Of a stretch of DNA of 64,000 nucleotides, positions 1-12,994 are shown one piece after another; positions within the stretch are counted from its first letter, which is position 1; the number at the start of each line of letters is the position of its first letter. The DNA lies in the NCBI GenBank assembly GCA_027605045.1, contig JAQFWX010000122.1, positions 39,343 through 103,342 on the forward strand, in the 5' to 3' direction. The notes below the pieces were generated by a model that had not been told where the DNA came from, did no database searches, and saw nothing but the letters and a program-made list of their open reading frames with translations. This DNA is from Phallus indusiatus. Lineage: Eukaryota; Basidiomycota; Agaricomycetes; Phallales; Phallaceae. A program made the translations under genes and the position numbers.

Positions 1-514
1 TTTCTATATGCGTAATAGCATAATAATTGTTTTTAAGTTATCAGTGCATAAACAAGGACGGAAGTTGTTATTTGACGTTAGACTTTATGATCAAGCCGAC
101 CTCTGGAAATCGCTCGCCTTAGAATTTGAAAAGTAGAACCGCTTATATTGAGAAGGTGAAGTGATATTGTAGAGGGAACTATGTAATTTCTATGAATTTC
201 GATAACAGCGCCAGGCTTCGCGGAAGTTAGTTGTATATTATGAATGGTTTGATTTTGAATTATGTCGACGTACTATTACTGTAATTATGCCTTTACTGAA
301 ATGACAAGTTCATTGTATGTTACTAGGAACACAATTTACTGGCTTGAAGCGCAGATCAAAAACGGTCGACTCACATCTTACATCTTGAATTGAGACACAG
401 CGATGAACACGAATGAGGACAAGCGGCATCGGTATTAGCAAGAATTTACATCATGAACACGTAACGATATCATACGGAACGTCATCATATTCTCCACGCC
501 TGTATACTTCTAAT
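1..514. other. intergenic, nothing supported
   Basis: No coding exon, RNA gene or repeat could be supported here. It lies downstream of the large minus-strand EF-hand/ZZ gene and probably contains its 3' UTR. Confidence 0.4.
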
Positions 515-3500
515 TTACCGAGCCTTCTTTTGTGGTATCTTTATGAGCTGTTGCAACATATCTTCCAACCGCTGCAGCTGTTTCCTAGTTTCTCCAACGT
601 TGTCTTGAATCTCCTCTATTACCTTATTCTGTCTCTCGAACCTGTCTTCCAAATTCGTCAGTCTCTCTTCAACTGACAATGATTTCTTTGGAAGTTCCGG
701 ATTTGTGACGAGAACCAGGTCATGCGACCAATGATGTGGCTTTGAAATCAACTGGTCTGCATTATCGCTGTGTTCTTCCGAATCGTCTGCGTTCTTGTCC
801 TGAACATTTTTTACCTCAAATAGCCATGGCTGATCCCTTTCGACTTTCAAATTACACGTTTTGCAAACAAAGATGTCTTCAAAAGGATGAGTCATGCAGT
901 GTCAAAAATTTTGAATTCATAGCACTTCACCATAGCAAGTACAGCAACTCCAATACGGTCTTTCTTTGATGGGTTCCTTGCATATATTGCACGCCATTCC
1001 TGTGAATTCCTCCCCTGCATTGGGTGCGTAATCCAGTGTCGATTTAGCAATTTCCCTTGTACGATAATGATCGCGCAACGAAAGAGGTCGACGAATCTGA
1101 AGCAGCGTGTGAGAAGAAACATGTTTCAACTCCTGTTTGCCGTTGTTCCGGGAAACGGTGAATTCTTTGTCAACGCAGTCTCCACAAATATCCACAGTGT
1201 CGTAATAATGTTCTACCGAGCATGTAAGGCACATGTATCGGGTCATTAAAATGGGGAATTTAGAACAGGAATCGCAGCAAGCTCTAAAAAAGGAAATAAT
1301 ACCGGAAAATCAGAAAGAAAAAAGCAGAACGAAGAAATTTAAGAATAGAAACGAACTCATGCTGAACTACTCTTGACCGAGAAATCTGCGCTAATAATCG
1401 ATACAAGCGAACGTCCACAGAAGAAAGCTGTCTCTGTAGAGCCTGATATTCTTCGATGTCCTCCCTATTTCGTAAACCATGGTCCTCATATTCCGTCCAC
1501 AAGTAAATAAATGTACGCCTGTCATTTCGACGTTTTTTGAGATTCGACCATGTAAGAACACGTTGAGAGACCGAGTCCATGACGGCATTCAGTGCAAATT
1601 TCCACAAAGCGCGGGGTTTATTTTCTTTAAATTCATCGTCTGACGGACGAAAGCGAACGAACTCGGCAGATTTCTTTTGGACAGTGAATTTACCCAGAAA
1701 GTTCTGAGTATTCTCGGGATCGTCATCTTCATCATCCGAGTCTTCGCTGTTGCTATTGCTGTTAACCTGTTCGTTTTCCGCTTGGGCTAACGATGGGTCA
1801 CCCCATTTTCCCGTAATGGCATCGAACGAGCTGTTGATTTTGCCAGAATAGAACCAACGCGTTTTTATGCGGTTTATAAGCCTGTCGTATTCCTTCAAGA
1901 AGGAAATTCTGCGCCCAATGAGCTTCCCTTTAATTGTGAAACTCGAGAGCGAGTCATTGCCTCCACCAACGAAAGTACCGTCTTCATTGATGGTATCGAT
2001 GCGGAATCCCATGACGCCATCAGTAGCAGATCCATCAAAATCATAGTAATAAAAACCATGCCATACGCCGACCGCTGAACTTGTCATAGACTGATCAGTG
2101 ATTGAGGTTTCCAATTTCGCAGATACATTCAGGACCGATTCTATATCATCTTCGTCATCCTGATAGACATTTTGATTCTCGTCGTTGTCCACGTCAACCT
2201 CCAACCCAGCATCCTTGGAAGGTTCTTCGTCAGCTTCACTATTTAGGTCACTGACCGGAACGTCGTGATAGCCATCCGGCAAGTTGTAATAACTCGTTGC
2301 AGTATCAAGTCCTTCGATTGTGTGTAGGACAGTAATGTAATAATACTAAACACAAGTCAATCTCGAACCATTGACGCCGGTAGCTTGAAACACACCAGTG
2401 CGTAGCAGTATCTTCGTAGTTCCTCATTGAAGGCCAAATTCCTTAATTTGAATATTCCTGTCCGTGATATCAGTCATTTAAAAAGTCTCATGGCACGAGA
2501 CACTTTACCCTTCAAAAACACAGTACGTTCAAAAACAGCTGTCCGAATTGTGTCCAGAGATGTAAGAGGTTTACGAAAATCAGCATCCGTCAGAACTCGG
2601 GTCTTTCCCTCTTCAAGAATGGATAGAATGCGCCGCAATATAAGGTATATCAGAGGAAGTGCATACTCTTCTAAATTGCCGTCGTCAATAACCAGCGAAA
2701 GCGTATTCCGTTCATCGATGAAATAGTCCAGAGATTTCCACCGTTTTTCAATGCGTCTCTCTACTTCTGCAGCGTATTCTCGGAATTTGCTATGTGGGTA
2801 TTCTTCGGCTAGATCGTCTAACGAGGAAGTATGTATTCCAGCAACCATCAGGTCAATGTTGAACATAGCATTAGAGATCATCAGTCTTGAAAATGCACCA
2901 GCATTTCCGGGAACCAGAGATTGGTAGATAGAAGACATGCCGTACAAGACAGATCGGATACGGAATGTATATTGCCGAAGCGTTACCTCAAAACCTATAT
3001 ATAGCCGAGGACGTTTAATGGTAGTTAAACACATGATGAGACATGAACGAACCGCTTGTCCAATATGCTAGCCATAAGGGAAGACTACACAGAATGTTAG
3101 TGAAGAGAATAAATGAACAATATGTCGGAGCTCATCACCTCCAATCAGTTGGACGAGCAGCTGTGAACTGGTTAAGTTCATGAATAGTGACAAAATCGGA
3201 GCAATCAGGGTCCAATGCTTCTTGAAGAGGCCTAAGCCGAACACTATTGATACGCCCAATGGCCCAGATATCATCCTCGGTAAGAGCCGGGAGGTCCAAG
3301 AGTAAATCCCGCGATTTCGTGTGCTTTTCTTCTAAATGTGTCTCCGCGACAGGTGTTTGAACGACCGCCAGCTCCTGATCATTTTTATCCTTGGTTGCAT
3401 GAAGGAGCAGATCGGTGTAAAAGTCACGGATTGCGAGGACTACATGTCGAGATTTAGCACTCCCTTTCCACCCCTACAAAATATTGTCTCATTAGGCATA

Positions 3501-4937
3501 TTTCTGCTTGCGCAGCCAATTCACTTGACGAACCATTTCTACCCACATAGCGTACATTGCCTACGAGCGATAAAATTTCTTGAAATTCATGAGATAAAGA
3601 ATATCATTTACCTTGTCCAGGATTCGGTCCTTTGGACCAGACATGATCTCAAGAATGATCCTGTCGCTCTCACGTCGCACAACTGCCTTCACCTCCGAAA
3701 TCTGGTTTTTCTGCTCTTCAAATTTCTGGTTGAAAAATGCTTTGCTCTCCGCCAATGATTTATCCAAGCTGGTTTTTAAGTCAGATTTGATATCCGTGAA
3801 ATTTGTCGTTCTGGCTGTCTTTCTTGGGACGTTCGCTAAACCAACGGATGCAGGTGCACCAGCACCGCTGCGTGAGACTTGAGCGTCTCTTTTACGGATC
3901 AGCTCTTGCAAAAGTTCATCGTCATCGACGAATTTATCGGGTCCTCCCTTCGCATCAATGAATTGGTTCAATTCTTGCTCCTCGGGTGAAACAAGGGTTT
4001 CGAACACCAACTTCATGAGTATATCGAGTTTTCCGTCCAAACGCTCCGTGATCCGATGTATAGTTTGTACTCCAACTCCCGTGTAAAGTGCGAGAATGGT
4101 ATCGAAATCGCTTGCAAGACTGGCAAATGTAGATGTGAAACCGGTAAATTTATCCTCCCAGCTGTTGCTTTTCAACAATTTGACTGAAGGGCCCGAATGA
4201 AAAATAAGGATAAAGGACGAACTTGAGATCATACCTATGAATTTTGACTTATAATAGTCATGTGTTATATGAGAACACTCCTGAATGGCTGAAGCGGCGT
4301 TTTTCAGCTGTTCACTCATACGATCAGCGATCTTAATGCCTTCTTTGCCTAATTCGTCTGCTTTGATCGTTTCAAGTCTATAAACAACTTCTGAATAAAT
4401 GTACGCTGGTCATCGTCTTTGTCAAAACTCACAAACGCAGGTTGGACATCATGTCACTCATTTGGACAAATAAAGCCAGGACCTTTTTATCGTTGTCGAG
4501 GCGTTTTAGCTCTAGCGCTAGCGCAGCTTTGAACGGGATAACAGCAACTGATTTTGTAGAGATATTACGTTGAGATTGCATGAATAAGATTGACTTATAG
4601 TACCAACCTTGGATGAACGGATGAATCTTGCCCACTTCTTCGAGCGCTCGCATTAAACCTTCACTTGATTGAACGAAGGTCCCGATTTGAGATTTGAGGG
4701 CTGAATAAACTTGCAAGGTGGCATCCTTAACGGCGGATACTTCGGGAGACTGAAAGGCCTCAACTAAGAAAAAAAAAGAAGTGATGCTATAAACGATACA
4801 AACGAGCATTGGAATACAAAAAACTTACAAACTTTATCAATCTTTTTTTCCTTGCGTTCGTCCGCGTGGCGCTTGGCAGAGGTCAGCGCCGTCTGTGCAG
4901 GGTCGAGAGGGGAAATTCCAGCTTCTGAACGAGGCAT
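515..4937 (-). CDS. large EF-hand / ZZ-type zinc finger protein, multi-exon
   Basis: This is one gene of at least eight exons, roughly 1,200 aa. It starts at the ATG at 4937 (MPRSEAGISPLDPAQTAL) and ends at TAA 515-517. The N-terminal exons (4937-3561) are helical and resemble the N-terminal helical region of a family I know from Agaricomycetes, possibly related to the Goodbye domain of fungal STAND proteins (inference). The exon near 3475-3165 gives a degenerate EF-hand (DPDCSDFVTIHELNQF) followed by ARPTDW and LPLWLAYW, both typical of that family. The exon 2282-1284 is acidic at its start and then carries a beta-rich stretch. Exons at about 1285-925 and 880-515 hold a ZZ-type finger with paired cysteines (CDSC, CLTC, CGDC, CNIC, CCTC, CKTC) and end in a short coiled coil. 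Exon joins were checked by phase at several introns (for example TSG/FEV near 3035 and CYG/DIFVC near 925). ZZ fingers usually bind protein partners; the function of this protein is unknown. Confidence 0.82.
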
Positions 4938-5502
4938 TGTAGAAACGTGAGTTTAAGTTTGCACCTTCCGTGGTGATTTGAATTGACAACTATGGTTTCG
5001 AGATATTGGGGGGGACCAAAGCTAGAAAGCTCGCATTCAAAATCACCGAGCATCTTAAATATTCGCTAATTCGCTAAATTCACATGAGGTTTAAGAACCA
5101 TTATGAGATGCATATCATTAGTAACCGACAACGAAGATCAAGTTAATCAGCTAGCAGGTGATGGGGTTTACTAAAAGTAGTAACGGATGTAAGCGCGCGG
5201 GAAACCTCTGATACTAAAGCACGAGTCCGAAGTGAATTGAGACGGTTCAAACGTTCAATGCACGAAGATCATCACATGAAATCCTATGTTGATCGCGCTA
5301 AATAAAAAATAATTACGATGCTATTAATGTTTTTTAGAGAGGATCCTTACTCTATGATAATCGAACACAATTGATATTATTGTGGCACTAATGCAAATAC
5401 ATAAAACAGATATCAGTGGCAGTGCTGAATCGGACCCGGAGGCTTGAATCTAAATTATTATCCAATAAAAGAGGCGAAGAACATAGCTCTTTGTTATCGA
5501 AG
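4938..5502. other. intergenic between two minus-strand genes
   Basis: This stretch holds the upstream region of the EF-hand/ZZ gene and the 3' flank of VPS51. A G-run sits near 5009. I see no exon, RNA gene or repeat. Confidence 0.4.
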
Positions 5503-6319
5503 TCAAGTAATTGGAGCTGTAGAGGATACATGTTGAGACGAGGGTTGAGTAGTATATTCGGATGAGATTTGGGCGGAGAGCCGGGATATTTCGGAAAAAG
5601 CAGATTTTAACTTTTCCAAATCATATTCAAGTGACTCTGCTTTCGATTTCATCTTTAAAAAACAAGGTTAGTCTACGGTTACAGGAGGATAGTCTGAATC
5701 ACGCACAGCGCCAATGGTATCGCTGGCCGCTATGAGTTCATGATGATGATTGTAAACCAGTGACTGACGTTCACTATCTAATTCTCTGATTTCTGAATAA
5801 ATCACGGATTTAGACCAGATAACTTGTTGCGGTGGACAATCACGCACCTGTCAATAGGTCGTTCTCCCGCTTCAAAAGCATCGGCAAAGAAGCAGTGGTG
5901 ATTAATTGTTCATAGTAAGCTTTTGCGTTGAAGGCTGGGGAATCTGAAAAGACCGAGTTATGAATATTCTCGACGGCGAAAGACAGTTCGGACGAAAGAG
6001 CTTTACCAAGGTCCATCGGATCGTTGGGGTTCCCAGTGGGCATAGGAGGTCCAACTCCCATTCCATAGTGTTTCCTCAACAAATCTCGAGCTTTTGATGT
6101 TCGCCTTCTTTCCAAAATCTCTTGAGAAGGCAATGAACCTCGAACGGGTGTCGAAGGAGAGCCCGGAGCGTCTTGGCTTGTATTAGACCCAGGAAGATCA
6201 GCTCCATCTACAAACCGCGGTGAAGTAGGTGTCCGAGACGGCAGAGACGGTCGTCGAGTATTTGTTTGAGAAATCGTTCGTGTTGACTCGGAAGAGCCTT
6301 TGGAGCGTTGTGTTGACAT
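5503..6319 (-). CDS. VPS51: Vps51-type subunit of the GARP/EARP tethering complex
   Basis: The protein is about 236 aa from three exons. A Ser/Pro-rich N-terminus is followed by RDLLRKHYGMG, then SPAFNAKAYYEQLITTASLP and LLKREN, which is the conserved Vps51/Vps67 core. After an intron (donor after LLT) comes EIRELDSERQSLVYN then ELIAASDTIGA. A second intron leads to MKSKAESLEYDLEKLKSAF, which completes the coiled-coil region. The stop is TGA at 5503-5505. Vps51 is the subunit of the Golgi-associated retrograde protein complex that binds the SNARE Tlg1 and tethers endosome-derived vesicles at the trans-Golgi. The short length fits fungal Vps51. The gene is divergent from the exoribonuclease gene, with 68 bp between start codons. 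Confidence 0.9.
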
Positions 6320-6387
6320 GGCCCAGACCTAACGGCGGCGGCAGCGAATGGATTCCCGTGGGCGTCTAACCACCACTGCACAAGGGC
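6320..6387. promoter_or_regulatory. compact bidirectional promoter region VPS51 / DSS1-like
   Basis: Only 68 bp separate the two divergent start codons, so the 5' UTRs and core promoter elements must be shared or lie inside the genes. No TATA box is visible. The co-regulation is inferred from spacing only. Confidence 0.5.
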
Positions 6388-9312
6388 ATGCTCAGTCTTT
6401 GTCGACGACAGAGATGCAGTGCTTTGGCTAAAACGTTGAGCAAGCGACATGCCAGCAAGAATGCGCATTCCCACCCTTCAAAGCCGATTAAAACTGCTTT
6501 CGGTGCTTTTAATACCGATGCCGGTCCGTCAGCAGCGTCAGACCGAAAAGCCACGAAGGCCATGAAAGAGCTAGTCGATCCTCTGGAAAGCTTCACCAAA
6601 AATATGATAGAAACAAGCGCAAAACGAATCAATACACCCCTTCATGACAATGCGGTCGATATATGGGCTAAAATACCACAAGTGGATAAACAGTCTCAAA
6701 TACCGTCCTTGGAAAAGTCGCAGTTCTTAGAAGATTCATCTCAAGTCGTGCGGGATTTTGATGGCATGCTTGCGTATCCTGCTTCTTCGTATTGCAGGCC
6801 TGGAACATTTGTCGAGCTCCGAAGGTAAGTTTTATTCAAGTCAAGGCTACCATTATCTCAACATCTGAAGAAGAGCGCATTCAGGAATCAGATTGTAACT
6901 TATGGGATTGTTATGAGACTACAAGTTTTTGAAGGTCGTCTGCATGCTCTCACTCTCACGTATACTGGCGAAATCTGGCCTCATTTGGTGGACGACATTG
7001 CCTTCAGTATCCCCAATTTCGTATCTCTCGATTTGATCATGCGTTCGGGAAACGGATACAAAGCAGCCAACGTAACTGAAACCGCTGCTAGACTGGAAAC
7101 GGTGGAAAAAGTTCGCGTTTTTGCAAGACAACAAGAACGCGAATATAACAGTCTGTCGAAGTCATTCCACAGCTTATACGATCGAATTCGTCATGCGGAT
7201 CCTTACAAGTGGACGGATGTTACTATCATAGACGCTGCTAGAACCGTTGATCTAAGACGACCTCCTCCTGTTTTGACTTTATTCGCCCTCCACACATATA
7301 TGATGTCCAGGCCTAATTATTTTGTTGCGGACCCTTTAAACCACAGATCGTCTCAGCGTTTTTCCGTCCGACCGCTGGCTCAGGTTGAACGCCTCAATCA
7401 GGTCGCCTCATGGACTCGTCCTCCCTCTCCCGAATTCCAATCTTTCATAGCGAAAGCTTGTGAAACAGTCGCTCGGCTTCAACAAGAAAAACTTCTGCAC
7501 AGGGACCAGTCCCCTAAAATGACCGACTTGAAGCTCAAGCCATGGTCGGATACCGATCTTGTGTTTATTCACTACCTAAGGGATTCATTGCGCACAACTC
7601 GGAGCATCCAAAAAGATCCTTACACCTTCTGCGTGTCAGCGATCCTCAAAAATCTAAATTTCTACAAGGAGACGATTTCTTCGGCTTTGACGTATCGATT
7701 TCTCTGCGATATTGGATATATTGCACCCTGGAAGGATATCATAATGGAGGATCCTCAGGTACAGATGGACTCGTCTTACAAGAATAATACTACCGAACAA
7801 GAGCTCGTTGAAGCTTTGCTACGTTTTAATATCGAAAATCCTGTCGCCAATGTACCGGACATCATCAAAAAGGAACTTGTTACCCATCATCTAATGGGTT
7901 CATCAGAGCTTTACCCTTATGATCTGCACGCTGACGTTCGTCACGACTTTGGATCTCAACCTGTGTACGTTATAGACGATGAAGGTGCGCAGGAGCTGGA
8001 CGATGCTCTCTCAATTGAACGTATCCCCAATGATCCTACGGCCTTTTGGGTGCACGTTCATATTGCAGATCCGACGACGGCTCTACCGCCAGGACACGTC
8101 GTTGATATCCGTGCTCAAAAGCTAGGCAACACACGCTACGCCAGTCATCAAACATGGCCTATGCTTCCGGAGGCTCTCGTGAGCAAGTTCAGTTTAGGAC
8201 ATCTACCTCAAGGTACCCCGCAGCCTGTTCTAACGTTCAGTTTCAAAATCTCGGAAGACGGCGCCTTCCTTGATTATAAGGTTCGCCCTGGACTAATCCG
8301 GAACATCCAAATCTTGCTGTACGACCAGATAGACAAGGCGCTGGGAGTGGCCACGACCGTCAAGCACTATCCGTTTGAATCTGAACATGCAAGGGAGAAG
8401 ACTTACGGACCTATATCCGAGTCTCACTTGTCTGATCTGCGCACTCTCTTTCAGCTGTCAAAAGCTGTTGTCTCCCGAAAAATAAAGGAAACGAGCATGT
8501 TCGTCTTCTCACTACCTAACGCCGAAGTAAGGTTCAATGATAAGTTCCAAGAAACGACGGGTATGGATCGACCTATGTTATGGACCGGCTTCCCCTCAAT
8601 GACGTATACTGTTCGTGGACACAGCAGTGGTCAATTCGGGAGTCGCGAGATTGTGGGGCAGTTCATGATCCTCGCGTGTCGTGTTTCGTCAAGGTTTTGC
8701 CTTGACAACGGAATTCCGGCTATTCGTCGTACTGCTCCTCGTGCTGCTTTGAAAGAGGATGTTCTGAGTGAAATCCTGGACCTCAGAAACGATTATGGTA
8801 TTGTCGATGCAATTGAGTGCATGAAGCGCGATGTGTACTTGTATCCTAGCGAAGCCACCCTCGAACCGAAAGAGCATTTTCCTCTTGGTGTACCTGAAGG
8901 AGAAGGTTACTGCCGGACGACCTCTCCTCTACGTCGATATGGCGATCTTATGATGCATTGGCAAATCAAACATGCGTTACTACCGGCGAATCAACGAAAA
9001 GATTCCTCCAAGACGTTATTTCCCGCCGACACGCTGCGGACACTCGCGTGGCAGCTTCACAGCAAAGACTTTACTCTTTCTAAAATGTCAAGATTGCACG
9101 ACAAATACTGGTGCTTTACATATATCGATCGGTTCATCAAAAAGTCTCGTCAGCTACACGGCGAGGGATACAACCCCTTCCCTGATTTGGTAGCCCGGAG
9201 TATTGGACATCCTACATACGATCCCATAAATCTCACGACGCAAGTTCCTGTGATAATTGATAGCTTGGGGACGCAAGTCATGCTTCGGGGTTACCCAGAC
9301 AAAGTACTTTGA
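6388..9312 (+). CDS. DSS1: mitochondrial RNB-family 3'-5' exoribonuclease (DSS1/MSU1-like)
   Basis: There are two exons (6388-6824 and 6885-9312) joined by a 60 bp intron with a GTAAGT donor, giving 954 aa. The first 30 residues are rich in Arg, Lys and Ser without acidic residues, as in a mitochondrial presequence. The RNB catalytic core starts with VYVIDDEGAQELDDALSI (clustered catalytic aspartates that bind Mg2+), followed by FWVHVHIADPT. It ends with EGYCRTTSPLRRYGDLMMHW, the conserved RNase II C-terminal signature. In yeast Dss1 works with the Suv3 helicase as the mitochondrial degradosome. The long N-terminal half and the presequence favour Dss1 over Dis3 or Ssd1. No breaks were seen. 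Confidence 0.93.
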
Positions 9313-9449
9313 GTCAATACCCGTTAGGAACGCCTTTCAAAGTCAAAATTTCCGAGGTTACATTAGGCTTAAGCCCTTTTATAGTTGTAAATTTAGCATG
9401 ACAAGATCTAATATACTATACTATTGTAATCGCACGAGAGCAATTTTGA

Positions 9450-9476
9450 TACATCAATCATCCTTTGATTGATGTA
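9450..9476. terminator. perfect 11-bp hairpin between convergent genes
   Basis: TACATCAATCA, loop TCCTT, then the exact complement. It lies in the 337 bp between the exoribonuclease stop and the MsrA stop, so it would form in the 3' UTR of either transcript. A role in 3' end formation or mRNA stability is only a guess. Confidence 0.4.
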
Positions 9477-9649
9477 CCGGGAGTTGCAGGAGGTTGATTG
9501 GGCTTTCACTCTGGACAAATTAGGTTTAATCGCAAACCACGCATCATTGCGAGGTGTTTCTTGTCTTTATTGTCAATATATAGATATACTTCCAACATAG
9601 TCGTTTACATCCTAAAATCAACCGAAACCCGAACTCGTAAAAGCATAAT

Positions 9650-10403
9650 TCACCAGTGTAAGCGGTGAGTTGGGCACTGGTAACCCCATGGGTTCTTATG
9701 TAGATACTCCTGATGGTAGTCCTCCGCTGGCCACCAATCTTTCGCGGGCTCAATAGTGGTTACGATAGTCTCTCCTCTAGGATCAAAGTGTTTAGCTTGA
9801 ACTTCAGCGGTGACACGCTTCGCGATCTCGGCTTGTTCATCGGAGTAGGTAAATATAGCTGAGCGATATTGCGTTCCTCTGTCGTTGCCTTGACGATTGA
9901 GAGTGGTGGGATCATGCGAACGATAGAAGAATTCTGCAACAATCAAAAATGAGCTTTGGGATCTGAGGCTTTGCGATACGTGACAAAGACGCACCAACTA
10001 GTTCTTCGTACTTGACAATGGTGGGATCGAACTCGATCCGACATGCTTCAGCGTGGCCAGTACGTCCTGAACAAACTTCTTCATAGGAAGGATTCTTGGC
10101 GTCATCGCTGCCACCAATGTAGCCAACAGCAGTCTTGAGAATGCCCTTGTTGTTCTTGATAGGATAGTGCTGAAATTTTTGCGTCAGATCACGCCATCGT
10201 ACCAATGTGGCAGTTCAAAATACCAACCTTCAAAAAGATGTGTTCTGTACCCCAGAAGCCTAAAAGATAGTGAGCAATTGTATATTGATTTTGACGAGTA
10301 CATTCGTCTCTCACATCCATTAGCGAAAGTGGCGACTTCAGCTACAGAAAAAAGGGTCAATCTCCTGATTACGATTAATGTGCGAACACATACTGTTTGT
10401 CAT
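9650..10403 (-). CDS. MSRA: peptide methionine sulfoxide reductase A
   Basis: I reconstruct five exons: 10394-10403, 10315-10341, 10228-10259, 9995-10169 and 9650-9933. They total 528 nt, 175 aa, and all joins are in phase. The protein begins [24 protein letters not shown] is the MsrA catalytic motif with the nucleophilic cysteine. It continues with [22 protein letters not shown] and [20 protein letters not shown], then QYRSAIF and a DYHQEYL-type C-terminus, all standard MsrA features. It reduces methionine-S-sulfoxide in proteins using thioredoxin and protects against oxidative damage. Exon 1 is only 10 nt, and the catalytic Cys codon is split by intron 2 (T at 10315, GC at 10259-10258), so a simple ORF scan misses the active site. 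Confidence 0.94.
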
Positions 10404-11077
10404 AATGTTCGCAGATGTCGAAGATACGGGTCCGTTTTCTGTTGAGGTATTGTTCTGTCGTGTGTTGGGTCTGAGGCCTGTGAGACCAAGGATGTAGTCA
10501 CGGATAGTCTTTCTAAACGATTTGCCATTATTTAAACCAGGTATGCCTAATTGATCCCGAAGCATGGTCACAGTTGCTGACGTTGCGGTTTTTGGTATAG
10601 GCCTAATAGACGGGATTAAAAAAAAAGTTCTGGGGGCGAACGATAGTCACTAGATTGCGTAATTTAAGTAGACTTGTGCACTGCATCTTGTTCGTTGATT
10701 GGAATGATGCTGGCGTGATTAATATGAAACGATGAATGGTGCTCCGATCAGAGCTCGGCGCAGCACATTATGTCATTGTCACGTGCACAGTATATCAGTC
10801 AGCAAATCTAAATGTCGCGCTTATCATATTAGGGTTTGAATTCCATTTCAACACGTTCATAGCACTACTTAGTCTACATATTTTGTTCGTGCCCTATTCA
10901 ACACCGTGACAGGCCTCAGGAAAGCAGAGGAGAAAACCCCATGCCCATCGGGCAAGTACTGTATCTAGAGGTATGTCCTTTGTTTTGAGTGGAACATGTC
11001 GTTCAAATATTGCTACAAATAGTCACCAATGAAACATAATAATAACACTTTTTGATCTGGATTTGCCCTATAAACAT
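10404..11077. other. intergenic, nothing supported
   Basis: This is the upstream region of MsrA and the 3' flank of the DUF6534 gene. I see no exon or repeat. Confidence 0.4.
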
Positions 11078-12994
11078 TCATGGGACTCGGTCTCTCATGG
11101 TTTCTGCTTCTTCCAAAGTACAAGCAACCGTGCTGCAGTTTCGCCGAATTCCAAACGTGAACTGAGACGGAACATTGCTCGACGATAACACCCATTCTGG
11201 TCGTCTGCCTCTGATGTACCTTCGTGTGTTCAGGTTTGCGAGAAACGTGTTTAAGTAGATCATTCCCATAGGCACTTCGATCAATAGGAACAGGTTCGTT
11301 CGCTCAAACGCCAAAAGCTAGACAGCAACTTCAATAATGAGTCGTATAGAGCAATATGGATTTGAACCTACCAGGATGAGACTGACAGTGGCCGCGCTGG
11401 CAGTCCATATACCAGTATTAACAATGACAATGAATATTCTAGTTAAGGTGGCGTTGTTCTCACTAAGTATGCGTAATTCGTCTTCGTTCTACATATTTCA
11501 ACAGGAAGTGACTTACAGGTCGGATGAGAGAAATCTTTTTCGGAGAAGATACGTCATGGACACGGCGATTGTCACGTCGACAAGAACGCTAGCCACGCGT
11601 GTGGAGATCCAGAGATGCTAAAAAATTGGCCAGTCAGTACAGACTTGAGAATACAGCTCGTGATCTTCCTCTACCTGTGCGAGAGGACTGATGGTACTGT
11701 GTATTGTGTGCTGTGCATTTCCAATCCTGAATAATGTTAGTTTTACGAACTTATCACAATACTTGGACAATATTGAGACTCACGTGAGGGCGCAATATAC
11801 TGAGGAGATAATCAAAAAGATATTCTCTTTTGTCGACAATCTTGAACTCACCAATTGTAGCGGCTTAATAATAGCGTTAAACTTTTCAGTGGATCCGCGA
11901 TATGGAAGGGTAGAAATACTCACTAAACTGCCACAGCGAGAGAGGGATCTAAGGAAATCATGACCAAAGCATACGACATTGTAATGTTAGATAGCATACT
12001 CCGAATATTAAAAGGACCTTCCTCCTTTCGCTGACTTTTCGCTGATCAGGAACCTTGTGAGTGAAAAAAAAGTATAGCTTACATATGTATATCCGATGAA
12101 AGAAAAATATTTGAATGACACTTATGGGGAGAGCCTTAAGACAGGTGACGCCGATGAAGTGCCGTTTAACAGAGAGTTTGACTGACAGTAAAGTCGCTGA
12201 CTTACCGTCAACATGGCAAAGTACTTTCTTTAGGTATCAGTTCTGCTATATCTCTCTACCTAATACGACATACATAGGTTAACCTGTTGATGATGATTCA
12301 GCGCGACTGCTTGATTGAGGAAGGGTTAACATACCGCGAAACATGTTCCAGTTCTGTTATATTCCCATAATGGACGATAAACCTTGTCCAGACTGAGCAT
12401 TACTTGAGCGTGATTGGGAACTTATGTAGTCTTGCATTGCTTACGAGGTATAATACTCAGAATACTAGCTGAGGTTTCAGTAGCCCTAAATGCAATTTCA
12501 ACTTCTAAATCTTCACCAACGAAAACAATGTACTTGACGAACCAAAGGACGAACACCTGTTGAATTTCATGTTATGAGTGAAAGAACGAAAGAGGAGAGG
12601 GTTTGTGAGAGGGTTGTCCTACCAAAAATCGCAATACAAAAGGGTCGTTGTCATAACTGAAACAATGAGGACCAGTTTGATGAACGCGTGTAAGTGTGCT
12701 CGGAATAAAACGTACGTGGAATAATAAAGAAACCTTTCATGAAAGTTTAGCCAGAAGAAGAACGGGAGAAAAGTATGCTCACAATTGCACACATGAAACT
12801 CCCCAGAGAATGCAAGAAAATAATGTTCCCAAAGCTTGTAACCCGTACGACATACTCAAGTCCAAATCAAGAGGACTATTGTCAACTGACATGTCCTCCG
12901 AGTCCGTTTTCGAGTCCACCTTGAAAGTCTTGCAACCCGAGAGCGGAGAAAAGAAATGAAGCAAAAACTGTTCAGTTTCTCCCGGAGAAATCAT
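11078..12994 (-). CDS. DUF6534-type seven-helix membrane protein
   Basis: This gene has many introns and was assembled only in part. The N-terminal exon reads SMSYGLQALGTLFSCILWGV, like the first helix of the DUF6534 family. It splices to YDNDPFVLRFLV and VFVLWFVKYIVF. Later exons give TRVASVLVDVTIAVSMTYLL and then FIVIVNTGIWTASAATVSLI. The last exon is AFERTNLFLLIEVPMGMIYL followed by NTFLANLNTRRYIRG, which is the characteristic C-terminal DUF6534 block. The stop lies at 11078-11080. Exons between about 11620 and 12480 could not be fixed. The family is expanded in Agaricomycetes and is receptor-like by topology; its ligand is unknown. The start may be the ATG at 12994 or an internal one. Confidence 0.6.
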
